In this document: positions 8,598-15,652 of the stretch, one piece after another | Layout: each line of letters starts with the position of its first letter | Numbering within the stretch: position 1 is the first letter of the stretch | Source: Arthrobacter oryzae | GTDB taxonomy: Bacteria > Actinomycetota > Actinomycetes > Actinomycetales > Micrococcaceae | Direction: 5' to 3' | Length of the DNA stretch: 64,000 nucleotides | Assembly: GCF_030718995.1 (NCBI RefSeq) | Contig: NZ_CP132204.1 | Span: forward strand, 1,860,001-1,924,000 | Translations under genes and position numbers: made by a program | Notes under the pieces: generated by a model | The model's input: the letters and a program-made list of their open reading frames with translations, nothing else | Database searches by the model: none | What the model was told of the DNA's origin: nothing

Positions 8598-8664
8598 ATT
8601 CCCAATTATCCCCCGGGAAGGATCAGCACCTCACACTTGCGGCTAAGTTTCCCGTTGTTACCGG

Positions 8665-8692
8665 CTGTCAATTGAGCTTGTGACCGTATACT
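8665..8692 (+). promoter_or_regulatory. Candidate promoter of the small secreted-peptide gene
   Basis: CTGTCA (4 of 6 matches to TTGACA), a 16-base spacer and TATACT (5 of 6 matches to TATAAT), 46 bases before the ATG at 8739. It lies in the 141-bp AT-richer gap shared with the divergent TPR-like gene. Confidence 0.4.
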
Positions 8693-8738
8693 GACGCTTG
8701 TAATGTGTTTGCGCCTAAATTGATTGAAAGGACCGGGG

Positions 8739-8894
8739 ATGAAGAAGATTGCCGCAACATTCTTGCTCACCGGCGTCCTGGCTGTCGCAGGTTTTGCTGC
8801 GCCCGCCACGGCCGCTCCCAAGTCGGATACTACCGTCAGCACTTCAAGTAAGGCGCCCACCACGCAGGCACACATCGGCTGGTGGCCGGACTAG
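8739..8894 (+). CDS. Small secreted peptide precursor, 51 residues
   Basis: An ATG with a GAAAGGACC ribosome-binding region opens a 51-codon frame. Residues 1-25 are a textbook Sec signal: Lys2-Lys3, a hydrophobic core (FLLTGVLAVAGFAA) and a PATA cleavage site after Ala25. The predicted mature part is 26 residues, Ser/Thr-rich and ending HIGWWPD. The gene is bracketed by a candidate promoter and a strong hairpin terminator, which supports it being real and monocistronic. It is divergent from the TPR-like gene. Signal peptide plus short exported tail next to a TPR protein is the Phr/ComS-type layout; the double tryptophan near the C-terminus recalls streptococcal XIP pheromones. An alternative is a small wall-associated or antimicrobial peptide. 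Confidence 0.72.
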   Translation: MKKIAATFLLTGVLAVAGFAAPATAAPKSDTTVSTSSKAPTTQAHIGWWPD

Positions 8895-8922
8895 TCTAAC
8901 CGGACTAATCTAACCGCTAACG

Positions 8923-8958
8923 CTGCCCCCGGATCTCGCATCCGGGGGCAGTCTTTTT
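8923..8958 (+). terminator. Rho-independent terminator after the small-peptide gene
   Basis: CTGCCCCCGGAT (8923-8934) pairs perfectly with ATCCGGGGGCAG (8940-8951) around a five-base loop, followed by TCTTTTT. It lies 28 bases after the peptide stop and its T-run touches the stop codon of the convergent histidine kinase. Just before it, a 14-base unit GGACTAGTCTAACC recurs in tandem with one change (8888-8915). Confidence 0.85.
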
Positions 8959-10600
8959 AAGGGCCAGAAACGGGCAAATGCACGGTTATGGTGGTGCCCG
9001 CACCCAGTTCCGAACTGGCCGTCAAATATCCCCTGTGCGCCTTGATGATGTCGTAGGCAATCGCGAGTCCCAGGCCACTGCCCGGCACGGCAGCGGATGT
9101 CGCATTGGAGGCACGGAAAAACCTGGTAAATAGATGCGGGATTTCTTCCTCCGGGATTCCTACGCCCGTGTCGCGCACGTACACATTTACACCGGGCTCC
9201 CCGTTTGTCATTGCCTCAGGGCGACAGCTGACAACAATCTGGCCTCCGCGAGGCGTGAATTTGATGGCATTTGAAACAAGATTCGTAAACACCTGTTCCA
9301 ACTGAACTTCATCGGCGACTAATTCGGCAGGGCTGTCACAGAGTTCCAGGGAGATAGTCACATCCCCCAGTTCCGCGAGTGGACGGAGCGCCACTGTCAC
9401 GATCTGGAGGGTTTGCCCCAGCTGAACAGGCCCCGGGCGCAGAATGGCGCCATCGTAATCCTGGCGCGAAACCGTGAGCATGTCCTCGATCAAGCGGCGG
9501 AGCCGCTCGGAGTTCCGGACGATGATGTCCAGCATTCGGTCCACCTCGGCGGGCACCGGCCCGCCCACACCGTCCTGGATCATGTCCAGGTACGCGGAAA
9601 TCGACGTCAGCGGCGTCCGCAGCTCATGGTTGACGGTGGCCAGGAAGTCGGTTTTCGCCTGGTCAAGCTGCCGCAGCTGCTTGACCACCTGCTGCTGGGC
9701 GCTCATCAGGTGGCTCTGGATGAGGCCGTAAGCCACGTTGCCGGCGACGTGTTGAATCAGCGATATCTCGGTGCGCGTCCAGACCCGCGGCTCCTCCAGC
9801 TGGGCAATCCAGATAACGCCGAGCGATGCCTTTCCCTCGCCCACGGGTACGAACGCGGAGGCCCACGGGCCCATGCGCTCGGACCACGCCGCCAGCTCCT
9901 GGTCCTCAGGGGCCCACTCGTGGAAACGGTGGTCGTCCACGGCGAGCACTTCGGCGTCCGCCCACAGCCGGTCGGCAACCTTGTGCGCCGAGGACTCTTG
10001 AATACCGAGTCCCTCCGGCAGGGCTGCAAGGCCGGGGCGGTGCCACTCGGCAGCGATCCGCGGCACGCGGTCGTCGTCGAACGTGGTGAAGAGGACGCGG
10101 TCAGCGCCGAAAGTTTCGCCGAATCCCGTCACCAGGTATTCCGAAATCTGGTGGGGGTCGTGGGTGGCGCGCACGGCGGCGGACACCTCCCGGAGCTTTT
10201 CGCGCAGCCGTTCGGCGCTTTGCCGGGCTTCGGAGCGCTGCGCGGCGCGACTGATCAATACGTCCGCCCGGTGAACCAGTTCCGCCGGCGCGGCGGGTTT
10301 GGCAATGTAGTCAGCCATACCCAGCATCCGGACGCTGGCCGTCGCGGATTCGTCCGCCAGATCCACCAGAAGAAGCAGCGGCGCATCCACCGGAGGGCCT
10401 GCCAGCGAATGATCCGCGACGACAATGCTGGGATGGTGTTCCGCGAGCAGTGCCGCCAGGCTTTCATGGCTTGAGGCCCTGGAAACCTCGAACCCCGCGG
10501 CCGCCAGAACCGCGGCCGTAACGGAGAGGCGGCTGCTGTCCGGATCCGCCACGATGGCTGTGCGTGGTACCAGTGAATCCTCCTGTGCCTGAATTACCAC
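8957..10600 (-). CDS. Receiver-GAF hybrid sensor histidine kinase
   Basis: 547 residues from a GTG at 10600, preceded by GAAGGGGG. The open frame runs on upstream but only antisense to the next gene, so the longer form was rejected. Domains in order: N-terminal receiver (about 12-118; Asp19/Asp21, phospho-acceptor Asp63, Lys101), coiled linker, GAF (about 140-295), HisKA with NHELRTPLTSISAYL (His325), and HATPase_c with NAIKFTPRGG, DTGVGIPEEEIPHLF and GSGLGLAIAYDII. No membrane segments, so a cytoplasmic sensor. An N-terminal receiver suggests it is part of a phosphorelay; no partner response regulator is adjacent. Convergent with the peptide gene, divergent from the second SpoIIAA-like gene. 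Confidence 0.92.
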   Translation of the reverse strand: MVIQAQEDSLVPRTAIVADPDSSRLSVTAAVLAAAGFEVSRASSHESLAALLAEHHPSIVVADHSLAGPPVDAPLLLLVDLADESATASVRMLGMADYIAKPAAPAELVHRADVLISRAAQRSEARQSAERLREKLREVSAAVRATHDPHQISEYLVTGFGETFGADRVLFTTFDDDRVPRIAAEWHRPGLAALPEGLGIQESSAHKVADRLWADAEVLAVDDHRFHEWAPEDQELAAWSERMGPWASAFVPVGEGKASLGVIWIAQLEEPRVWTRTEISLIQHVAGNVAYGLIQSHLMSAQQQVVKQLRQLDQAKTDFLATVNHELRTPLTSISAYLDMIQDGVGGPVPAEVDRMLDIIVRNSERLRRLIEDMLTVSRQDYDGAILRPGPVQLGQTLQIVTVALRPLAELGDVTISLELCDSPAELVADEVQLEQVFTNLVSNAIKFTPRGGQIVVSCRPEAMTNGEPGVNVYVRDTGVGIPEEEIPHLFTRFFRASNATSAAVPGSGLGLAIAYDIIKAHRGYLTASSELGAGTTITVHLPVSGP

Positions 10601-10694
10601 ACTGCCCCCTTCGGTCCCCGGTTGAGTACATTGTAGGGTGACATCAGTCGCACGCATTCCGTGCGTGCTGGCCCTGGCGGAAGGAAGGCTGGAT

Positions 10695-11066
10695 ATGTCC
10701 GGAAAACGCGAGGTGGAAACTGAAGCGGACCTGACGCTCGGAGCCGACGGCGTTGTCCGGCTGACGTGGCCACGGGACGCTGTTATCACGGGCCCGGATG
10801 CAGAGCGTGCCATGCTCAGGGTCAACGAGTTGTGCGGCGAAGACCGCCATCCCATGCTGGTGAACATGGCCACCACCGCTGATGTGACCCGCGGCGCCCG
10901 CGCGGTGTTCGGGCGGCCGTGCCAGGCGTCCCGGATCGCACTGCTGGGTGCGTCACCGGTTGACCGGGTCCTGGCAAATTTCTTCCTGGGGATCAACTCA
11001 GTGCCGTGCCCCACGAAGTTCTTCACGTCCGAGCGTGACGCCCTCACCTGGCTTGCCTTGACGTAG
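10695..11066 (+). CDS. Small SpoIIAA/STAS-like protein, divergent from the histidine kinase
   Basis: 123 residues from the ATG at 10695, chosen over the GTG at 10638 because GAAGGAAGG lies six bases before it. Paralogue of the 119-residue protein at 7.1-7.5 kb: shared ARAVF, ALLG-x2-PVDRVLANFFLG and KFFTSERDALTWL. Predicted alternating beta strands and helices of the STAS/SpoIIAA type. It is divergent from the histidine kinase, so the two small proteins sit at opposite ends of the same signalling region, each next to a signalling enzyme. Function unknown; a sensing or partner-binding module is inferred. Confidence 0.7.
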   Translation: MSGKREVETEADLTLGADGVVRLTWPRDAVITGPDAERAMLRVNELCGEDRHPMLVNMATTADVTRGARAVFGRPCQASRIALLGASPVDRVLANFFLGINSVPCPTKFFTSERDALTWLALT

Positions 11067-11092
11067 TTCCTTCGGCGTTAACGTGGTGCCCC

Positions 11093-11098
11093 TATATT
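11093..11098 (+). promoter_or_regulatory. -10 element of a likely leaderless promoter
   Basis: TATATT, six bases, then the ATG at 11105, with no Shine-Dalgarno between. This is the best -10 match among the leaderless-type starts in the window. Confidence 0.5.
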
Positions 11099-11104
11099 TG
11101 GACA

Positions 11105-11938
11105 ATGCTCGCAGCCCTAAAAAAATACCTGATGGTCCCCAAGCTTGTGCGGTTGTCCGCGGGCGCACCGAAGGACCACCACCTTGCCTGGGACAGGTTC
11201 TGGTCCGGCGTGAAAACCACGGGGGCCAGCGGCGACGTTCTGTGGGATTCCGGCAGCGACCACGAGATGCAGGGCTACCTTGGCAGGCTTCGCCTGCACC
11301 TGAACCCGGACCTGCCGGTGGTGGACATCGGCTGCGGTAACGGAAGCTTCACCCGGCATCTGGCCCAGCATTTCCCGCATGCGGTGGGCGTGGACGTCTC
11401 GGACCACGCAGTCCGGCGTGCCCGCACCGAATCGGACGGGCTGGCCAACATCTCCTACGCCGTCCGTGACATGACTGCTGCCGGTGCCGGCACGTGGCTC
11501 GCGGAAGAGCTCCATGCCCTGGGCAGGGGCGGGGGCGGTGCTCCGGGAGCCGGAGCGAACGTCTTCATCCGCGGCGTCCTGCACGTCCTCGGGGAACGTG
11601 ACCGCTGTGCCCTGGCCGAGAACGTCCGTACCATCACGGGGGTAAACGGCCGCGTCTTCCTCGCCGAAACGGACTTTCGGGGAAACGCGATCGATTACGT
11701 GTCGCACCTCGGTGCGACCCTTCGGTCCATCCCCGCGCCCCTCGAAGGAGCCATCCGCGGGCTGCCGATGCCGGGACGCTTCGGCCCCAAAGAGCGGGGC
11801 CTGGCGTTCCCGGCCAGCCGGTGGACACTGATCGAAGACGGCCCGGCGACGATCGAGACCATGCCCTTGTCCAACCCCGTCCGCGCCGACCTTATCCCGG
11901 GCTATTTTGCGGTGCTGCGGGCGCGAACCCAGGACTAG
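11105..11938 (+). CDS. Class I SAM-dependent methyltransferase
   Basis: 277 residues. The Rossmann-like methyltransferase core carries motif I VVDIGCGNGSFTRHLA and the acidic motif VGVDVSDH, where the SAM ribose is normally held. A further strand-end motif is FIRGVLHVLGE. The N-terminal 75 residues precede the core and may form a lid. No target-specific domain is seen, so the substrate (small molecule, lipid or protein) is unknown. Probably cytoplasmic. It is transcribed from its own leaderless-type promoter and is convergent with the acidic-protein gene at 11951, only 12 bases away. Confidence 0.85.
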   Translation: MLAALKKYLMVPKLVRLSAGAPKDHHLAWDRFWSGVKTTGASGDVLWDSGSDHEMQGYLGRLRLHLNPDLPVVDIGCGNGSFTRHLAQHFPHAVGVDVSDHAVRRARTESDGLANISYAVRDMTAAGAGTWLAEELHALGRGGGGAPGAGANVFIRGVLHVLGERDRCALAENVRTITGVNGRVFLAETDFRGNAIDYVSHLGATLRSIPAPLEGAIRGLPMPGRFGPKERGLAFPASRWTLIEDGPATIETMPLSNPVRADLIPGYFAVLRARTQD

Positions 11939-11950
11939 TTCCTGCCGTCG

Positions 11951-12388
11951 CTAGCCGCGGCCCATGCTGGTGCCGGGGTCGCCGTCCGCTTCGGACGGAT
12001 CAGCCCGCAGCTCGCCCGGGTCAGGCTCGGGAAGTCCGCCGGGGCCGGGTGCGCCATGCGCGGATGCGGCGCCCAGGCCGGTATTGCCCACATCCGGGCC
12101 TTCGCCCGGTTCCGGGGTTCCGCCGGGTGACGGGATCTGATGCGGATCATCCAGCGGCGGGGCGTCGTCAGGCCTGGTCTGGGGCCGCTCCGGAGTTCCC
12201 GGCGGGGTTTCCCCTGGATCCACGGTGTCCGTGGCATTGGAACCCTCACTGATGGAGGAATGAACCCGGATGTCCTCGTTCGGGTTGCCCGGATCCGGCA
12301 CATGTCCGTCGTCAGTTCTGGGCGCCGTGCCCGCCAGGTCCTCAACGGCGTTCCTGGCAGCCTCTTCGATGCTGTCTCCGATACCCAT
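11951..12388 (-). CDS. Acidic, Pro/Gly-rich disordered protein
   Basis: 145 residues. After a short amphipathic start (MGIGDSIEEAARNAVEDLAG) the rest is Asp/Glu/Pro/Gly-rich with no hydrophobic core, so it is probably intrinsically disordered. The short start recalls small CsbD-like stress proteins only weakly. No family is recognised. Codon bias matches the neighbours, and on this strand the frame avoids stops throughout. Similar acidic proteins occur at 14.5, 19.2 and 30.9 kb; a role in stress or desiccation protection is speculation. Confidence 0.6.
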   Translation of the reverse strand: MGIGDSIEEAARNAVEDLAGTAPRTDDGHVPDPGNPNEDIRVHSSISEGSNATDTVDPGETPPGTPERPQTRPDDAPPLDDPHQIPSPGGTPEPGEGPDVGNTGLGAASAHGAPGPGGLPEPDPGELRADPSEADGDPGTSMGRG

Positions 12389-12584
12389 CGATCTGCTCCT
12401 TACTCTTCCATCGACGTTGCCTGTCGGCAGGAACCGATAAGCAGTGCTGCTGACACTTCAGATTTATCAGCATGCTTATGAATAGTCCAGAGCCCGACGG
12501 CGGACCGGTGGGTCCGTTTGTAGAAGCTGCCGGTCAGTGACCGCGATGGAAAAGGCCTGCGGCCGAGGCGCCTGCAAGGGTCCG

Positions 12585-13517
12585 TCAGGTATCAAGTTCC
12601 ATCATCAGGGCCGGCAGCTCATCGGCAAGCTCCCGGGCCAGGTACCCAAGGCTCCCTAGCCGGCTGGCCAGCCTGTCGCCGGCGGAGGCGTGGAGGTGGG
12701 TGCCCCAGCACGTGGCCTGCGCATCCGATGTTCCCCGGGCTCTGAGCCCTGCGATGGCACCGGCCAGGATGTCGCCGCTGCCGGAGGTACCCAGGCCGCC
12801 GTATCCGGTGGTGATTTCCCAGAGCTTGATGGTGCCGGTGCCATCGGCGTCCCCGGCGATGACTCCCTGGCAACTCACCACTGCACGGTAGCGCTGGGCG
12901 ATCTCGGCAACGTCCTGATGCAGGTCCTTGACGTCCCGTCCCAGCAGGATTCCGGACTCGGTGATGTTCGGTGTCAGGATGAGCCGCCCGGCCCACGGAC
13001 CGAGGTCATCGAGGATCTTTGGCAGGCAGCCCAAAGCGTAGGCATCAAGCACGACGGCGGGCCTGTCGGCGGACTCACCACCGGGGCTGTCGACGTCGGA
13101 GCTCCCGGACTCCAGCCGCAACAGCTCCCTCAGGAGGGACTCCGTTTCCCCCATGTCGTCCAGCCCCGGGCCCACCAGGATGGCCGCCGCTTTCTCCAGT
13201 TCGTCGGAGAGGGCGGATACCCCGTGCCCCAGGACGGCGCCGTCGTCCGTTTCAGAAAGGCCCACCACCCCTGCCTCCGGCAACGCCACCGCCACCTGAA
13301 CCGCCGTCGAACCCGCCACCGCCAGGGTGAGCCGGCCCGCGCCGGCGCGCAAGGCGGCGGTGCCGGCCAGGAGTGCGGCGCCCGGAGTTTTGCGTGCACC
13401 GCCGATGACCAGCACGGACCCGCGGTCATCCTTGCCGGACCCGCCGCCCGGCAGCGGCCAGCCGCGCAGGAGGGTGGGAGTGACAAGCTCGGCTGCCGGT
13501 TTAGGCCGGGTGGACAT
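12585..13517 (-). CDS. nnrD: ADP-dependent NAD(P)H-hydrate dehydratase
   Basis: 310 residues of the YjeF C-terminal (CARKD) family, a ribokinase-like fold. It repairs NADHX/NADPHX, damaged hydrated cofactors, back to NAD(P)H with ADP or ATP. Visible motifs: GDRGSVLVIGGARKTPGAAL-like N-terminal nucleotide region, LTPNITESGILLG, and GTSGSGDILAGAIAGL, which contains the catalytic Asp of the GxGD loop. The usual fused epimerase (NnrE) half is absent, so this is the stand-alone dehydratase form. The start overlaps the end of the upstream histidine phosphatase gene by 17 bases, implying translational coupling. Confidence 0.88.
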   Translation of the reverse strand: MSTRPKPAAELVTPTLLRGWPLPGGGSGKDDRGSVLVIGGARKTPGAALLAGTAALRAGAGRLTLAVAGSTAVQVAVALPEAGVVGLSETDDGAVLGHGVSALSDELEKAAAILVGPGLDDMGETESLLRELLRLESGSSDVDSPGGESADRPAVVLDAYALGCLPKILDDLGPWAGRLILTPNITESGILLGRDVKDLHQDVAEIAQRYRAVVSCQGVIAGDADGTGTIKLWEITTGYGGLGTSGSGDILAGAIAGLRARGTSDAQATCWGTHLHASAGDRLASRLGSLGYLARELADELPALMMELDT

Positions 13518-14247
13518 TGGCGTCTCCCGCGTGTTCGGTCACCGGAACACCTTCACTGACCAGGTGATCGGCCATGTTGAAGCTCTCCAGGATCCAGGGG
13601 CCGGTCCCGTCCGGCCGGACGAACCGGGTGAGGGAGGCGTTGAGGACGGTGGACGTCGCGGCAATGTCCAGGACCTCCGGCTCGGTGAGCCCTTCCAGGA
13701 TGTAGCGGAACAGCAGGATCAGGGCGTCGTGGCACACCAGCACCACCCGGTCAGCGCCCGGCTGGCGTTCAAGGTCAGCCAGCAGGGAGCGAAGGCGAAG
13801 CACGACGTCGGCCCAGGACTCGCCGCCTGGCGGCCGGTAGTAGAACTTGCCCAGCCACCGCCTACGCGCCGCTTCCTCCGGAAGCCGGGCTTCCACGCCC
13901 GCGGAGGTCAGCATGTCCAGGATGCCCAGTTCCCGGTCGCGAAGCCGTTCGTCGATGAGGATCGCTGCCGGCCAGCCGCCGGTTTTAACGGCGAGTTCGG
14001 CCGTCTGGCGGGCTCGGACGTAAGGCGAGGACCACACCGCCGCGGTGCGCTGCTCATCGGGAAAATCAGCGAACAACCGGCCGAGGGCCAGCGACTGGTC
14101 CCGTCCGGTGGCCGAAAGCTCCACGTCGGCGTCCCGTGCCGGCACCTCGATGACATGGGCTCCGGACTGTCTGGCCATGGTGGCGGCCACGTTGCCCTCG
14201 CTTTCGCCGTGGCGTACCAGCAGAAGCTCGGTCAATCCCGTAGTCAT
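13501..14247 (-). CDS. Histidine phosphatase (phosphoglycerate mutase-like) family protein
   Basis: 248 residues from the ATG at 14247, which has AGGAAGG seven bases upstream; the open frame continues to 14289 but without a better site. The RHG motif is near the start (LLVRHGESEGN, catalytic His) and the second catalytic His is in VVLVCHDALILL. Members remove phosphate from sugars, nucleotides or proteins, or act as mutases; the substrate here is unknown. Insertions around PGGESWADVVLRLRSLLADL are typical. Coupled to nnrD by a 17-base overlap. Confidence 0.88.
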   Translation of the reverse strand: MTTGLTELLLVRHGESEGNVAATMARQSGAHVIEVPARDADVELSATGRDQSLALGRLFADFPDEQRTAAVWSSPYVRARQTAELAVKTGGWPAAILIDERLRDRELGILDMLTSAGVEARLPEEAARRRWLGKFYYRPPGGESWADVVLRLRSLLADLERQPGADRVVLVCHDALILLFRYILEGLTEPEVLDIAATSTVLNASLTRFVRPDGTGPWILESFNMADHLVSEGVPVTEHAGDANVHPA

Positions 14248-14471
14248 GGAACCCCTTCCTGAAGAGCGTCGGTCATCGGATTGCGGCATTGCTACCCCCT
14301 TGGTCCGGGCCCGTTCCCCAGGCCGTCATCGCGCATTCATCGGCTGTCGATAGCTCAGGAAGGCCCACGTTACTACTGCCGGTGCGTCCTTGTCGCGGCA
14401 TCCAGGGAAGGCTAGGCTGGCCACCCATCGGCTTGCATGTCATTCACTTCCCCGAAGAACGGACGAAAACC

Positions 14472-14693
14472 ATGAGCAGCTACCACCCGGAGCACGACCC
14501 CTCGAATCCGGACCGGCCCGGCCGGGACGAATCGGAGAAGGAGGGGCTGGCGTCCAAGGATTCCGGAGCCTCTGCGAACCCTGACCCGCTGGAAGGCAAC
14601 ATCACCGGCCTGGAGCCAGGCGGGGGAGTTCCGCCCGGCGAAACGCCTCCGGCGGAGGACTCGATGAGCGGGGACCAGGGGCACAAGGAATAG
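14472..14693 (+). CDS. Small hydrophilic protein, DUF6480-like
   Basis: 73 residues from the ATG at 14472; the frame is open further upstream but without coding support. The central stretch GLEPGGGVPPGETPPAEDS is the sequence I associate with actinobacterial DUF6480 proteins. Those usually continue into one transmembrane helix, which is missing here, so this may be a shortened form. Highly acidic and probably disordered. Function unknown. The next gene starts 31 bases later behind its own -10-like element. Confidence 0.65.
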   Translation: MSSYHPEHDPSNPDRPGRDESEKEGLASKDSGASANPDPLEGNITGLEPGGGVPPGETPPAEDSMSGDQGHKE

Positions 14694-14712
14694 CGGAGTC
14701 GCCGCCGCGGGC

Positions 14713-14718
14713 TATCCT
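14713..14718 (+). promoter_or_regulatory. -10 element of a likely leaderless promoter
   Basis: TATCCT, six bases, then the ATG at 14725, without a Shine-Dalgarno sequence. Confidence 0.45.
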
Positions 14719-14724
14719 CGACGG

Positions 14725-15537
14725 ATGAAGGATGCCGTAGCAACAGAGGTGGAGGCCGGCGGCCTTCGTGGACGGATGTACGTCTCGCGCGCCGTATCCG
14801 GTGCCCGGCCGGAGTCCGCGGCGGGGGACCCCGCTGTTGTCCTCATTCACGGCATCGGCGTCTCGCACCGTTACCTTGCCCGGCTGCACCAGGTCCTTGC
14901 AAGGACGGTTGAAACGATTTCGATCGACCTCCCCGGCTTCGGCTCCTCGCCGCGCCCCGACCGCCAACTGACGGCCGCGGACCACGGACGGTTCATCCAC
15001 GACGTGCTGGACAGCGCCGGAGTGGGACCGCGCGTCCTGGTGGGCCATTCCATGGGGGCGCAATTCGTCCTGGAGGCGGCCCTGCAGCGGCCGGACCAGG
15101 TACCGCACGCGGTGCTGATGGGACCCGTGGTGGACGTCCGGCACCGCACGGTCCTCCGCCAGATGCTTGCGCTCACCAAGGACGCGCTCCTGTTTGAAAC
15201 GCCGGGCTCGAACGCCCTGGTCTTCAGCGACTACCTGCGCTGCGGCCCTGGCTGGTACTTCAAGCAGCTGCGCGTCATGATGAACTACCGCACCGAGGAT
15301 CGGATCCGGGAACTCGGCACGCCCGTCATGATCCTGCGCGGCGCCACTGACCCCATCGCCACAGGCGAATGGTGCCGGATCCTGGCCAGGCGGGCACCGG
15401 CGGGCACATTGGCTGAGGTCCCGGGCTGCGGGCACGTGGTCCAGTACACCGGCACGGCGCAGGTGGCCGAGGCCATTAGCAGCTTTGCCGGCCTTCCCGG
15501 TTCGGGGGCTCCGGAACAGGCGCTGCGCCGCCGGTAA
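14725..15537 (+). CDS. Alpha/beta-fold hydrolase
   Basis: 270 residues. The oxyanion-hole region is VVLIHGIGVS, the nucleophile elbow GHSMG (Ser109), the acid is probably in GATDPIATG and the catalytic His in GCGHVVQYTG. These give a complete Ser-Asp-His triad. It resembles general esterases and C-C hydrolases, and the substrate is not predictable. No signal peptide. It is not closely similar to the three tandem hydrolases at 60.6-63.3 kb. Transcription probably begins at the start codon. Confidence 0.85.
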   Translation: MKDAVATEVEAGGLRGRMYVSRAVSGARPESAAGDPAVVLIHGIGVSHRYLARLHQVLARTVETISIDLPGFGSSPRPDRQLTAADHGRFIHDVLDSAGVGPRVLVGHSMGAQFVLEAALQRPDQVPHAVLMGPVVDVRHRTVLRQMLALTKDALLFETPGSNALVFSDYLRCGPGWYFKQLRVMMNYRTEDRIRELGTPVMILRGATDPIATGEWCRILARRAPAGTLAEVPGCGHVVQYTGTAQVAEAISSFAGLPGSGAPEQALRRR

Positions 15538-15586
15538 CCAGCCGCAGAACCGCGCCGCCCTGCGGAATCGTTCGTTCCTGCACCGT

Positions 15587-15616
15587 TCTTTACATTGCAG
15601 GTCTTTACACTGCAGG
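15587..15616. repeat. Tandem 15-bp direct repeat, possible operator
   Basis: TCTTTACATTGCAGG is followed immediately by TCTTTACACTGCAGG (one mismatch), 36 bases before the glycerate kinase start. Tandem direct repeats at this distance can be activator or repressor sites. Function is inferred from position only. Confidence 0.4.
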
Positions 15617-15652
15617 CAAGCGCTTTCCGGCGGATGCTGGCAGGATAGACCC

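Noticed and set aside
10601..11047. Upstream extension of the histidine kinase frame to 11047
   Set aside because: The extension is entirely antisense to the upstream intergenic region and the SpoIIAA-like gene; the GTG at 10600 has a good ribosome-binding region and begins just before the receiver domain.
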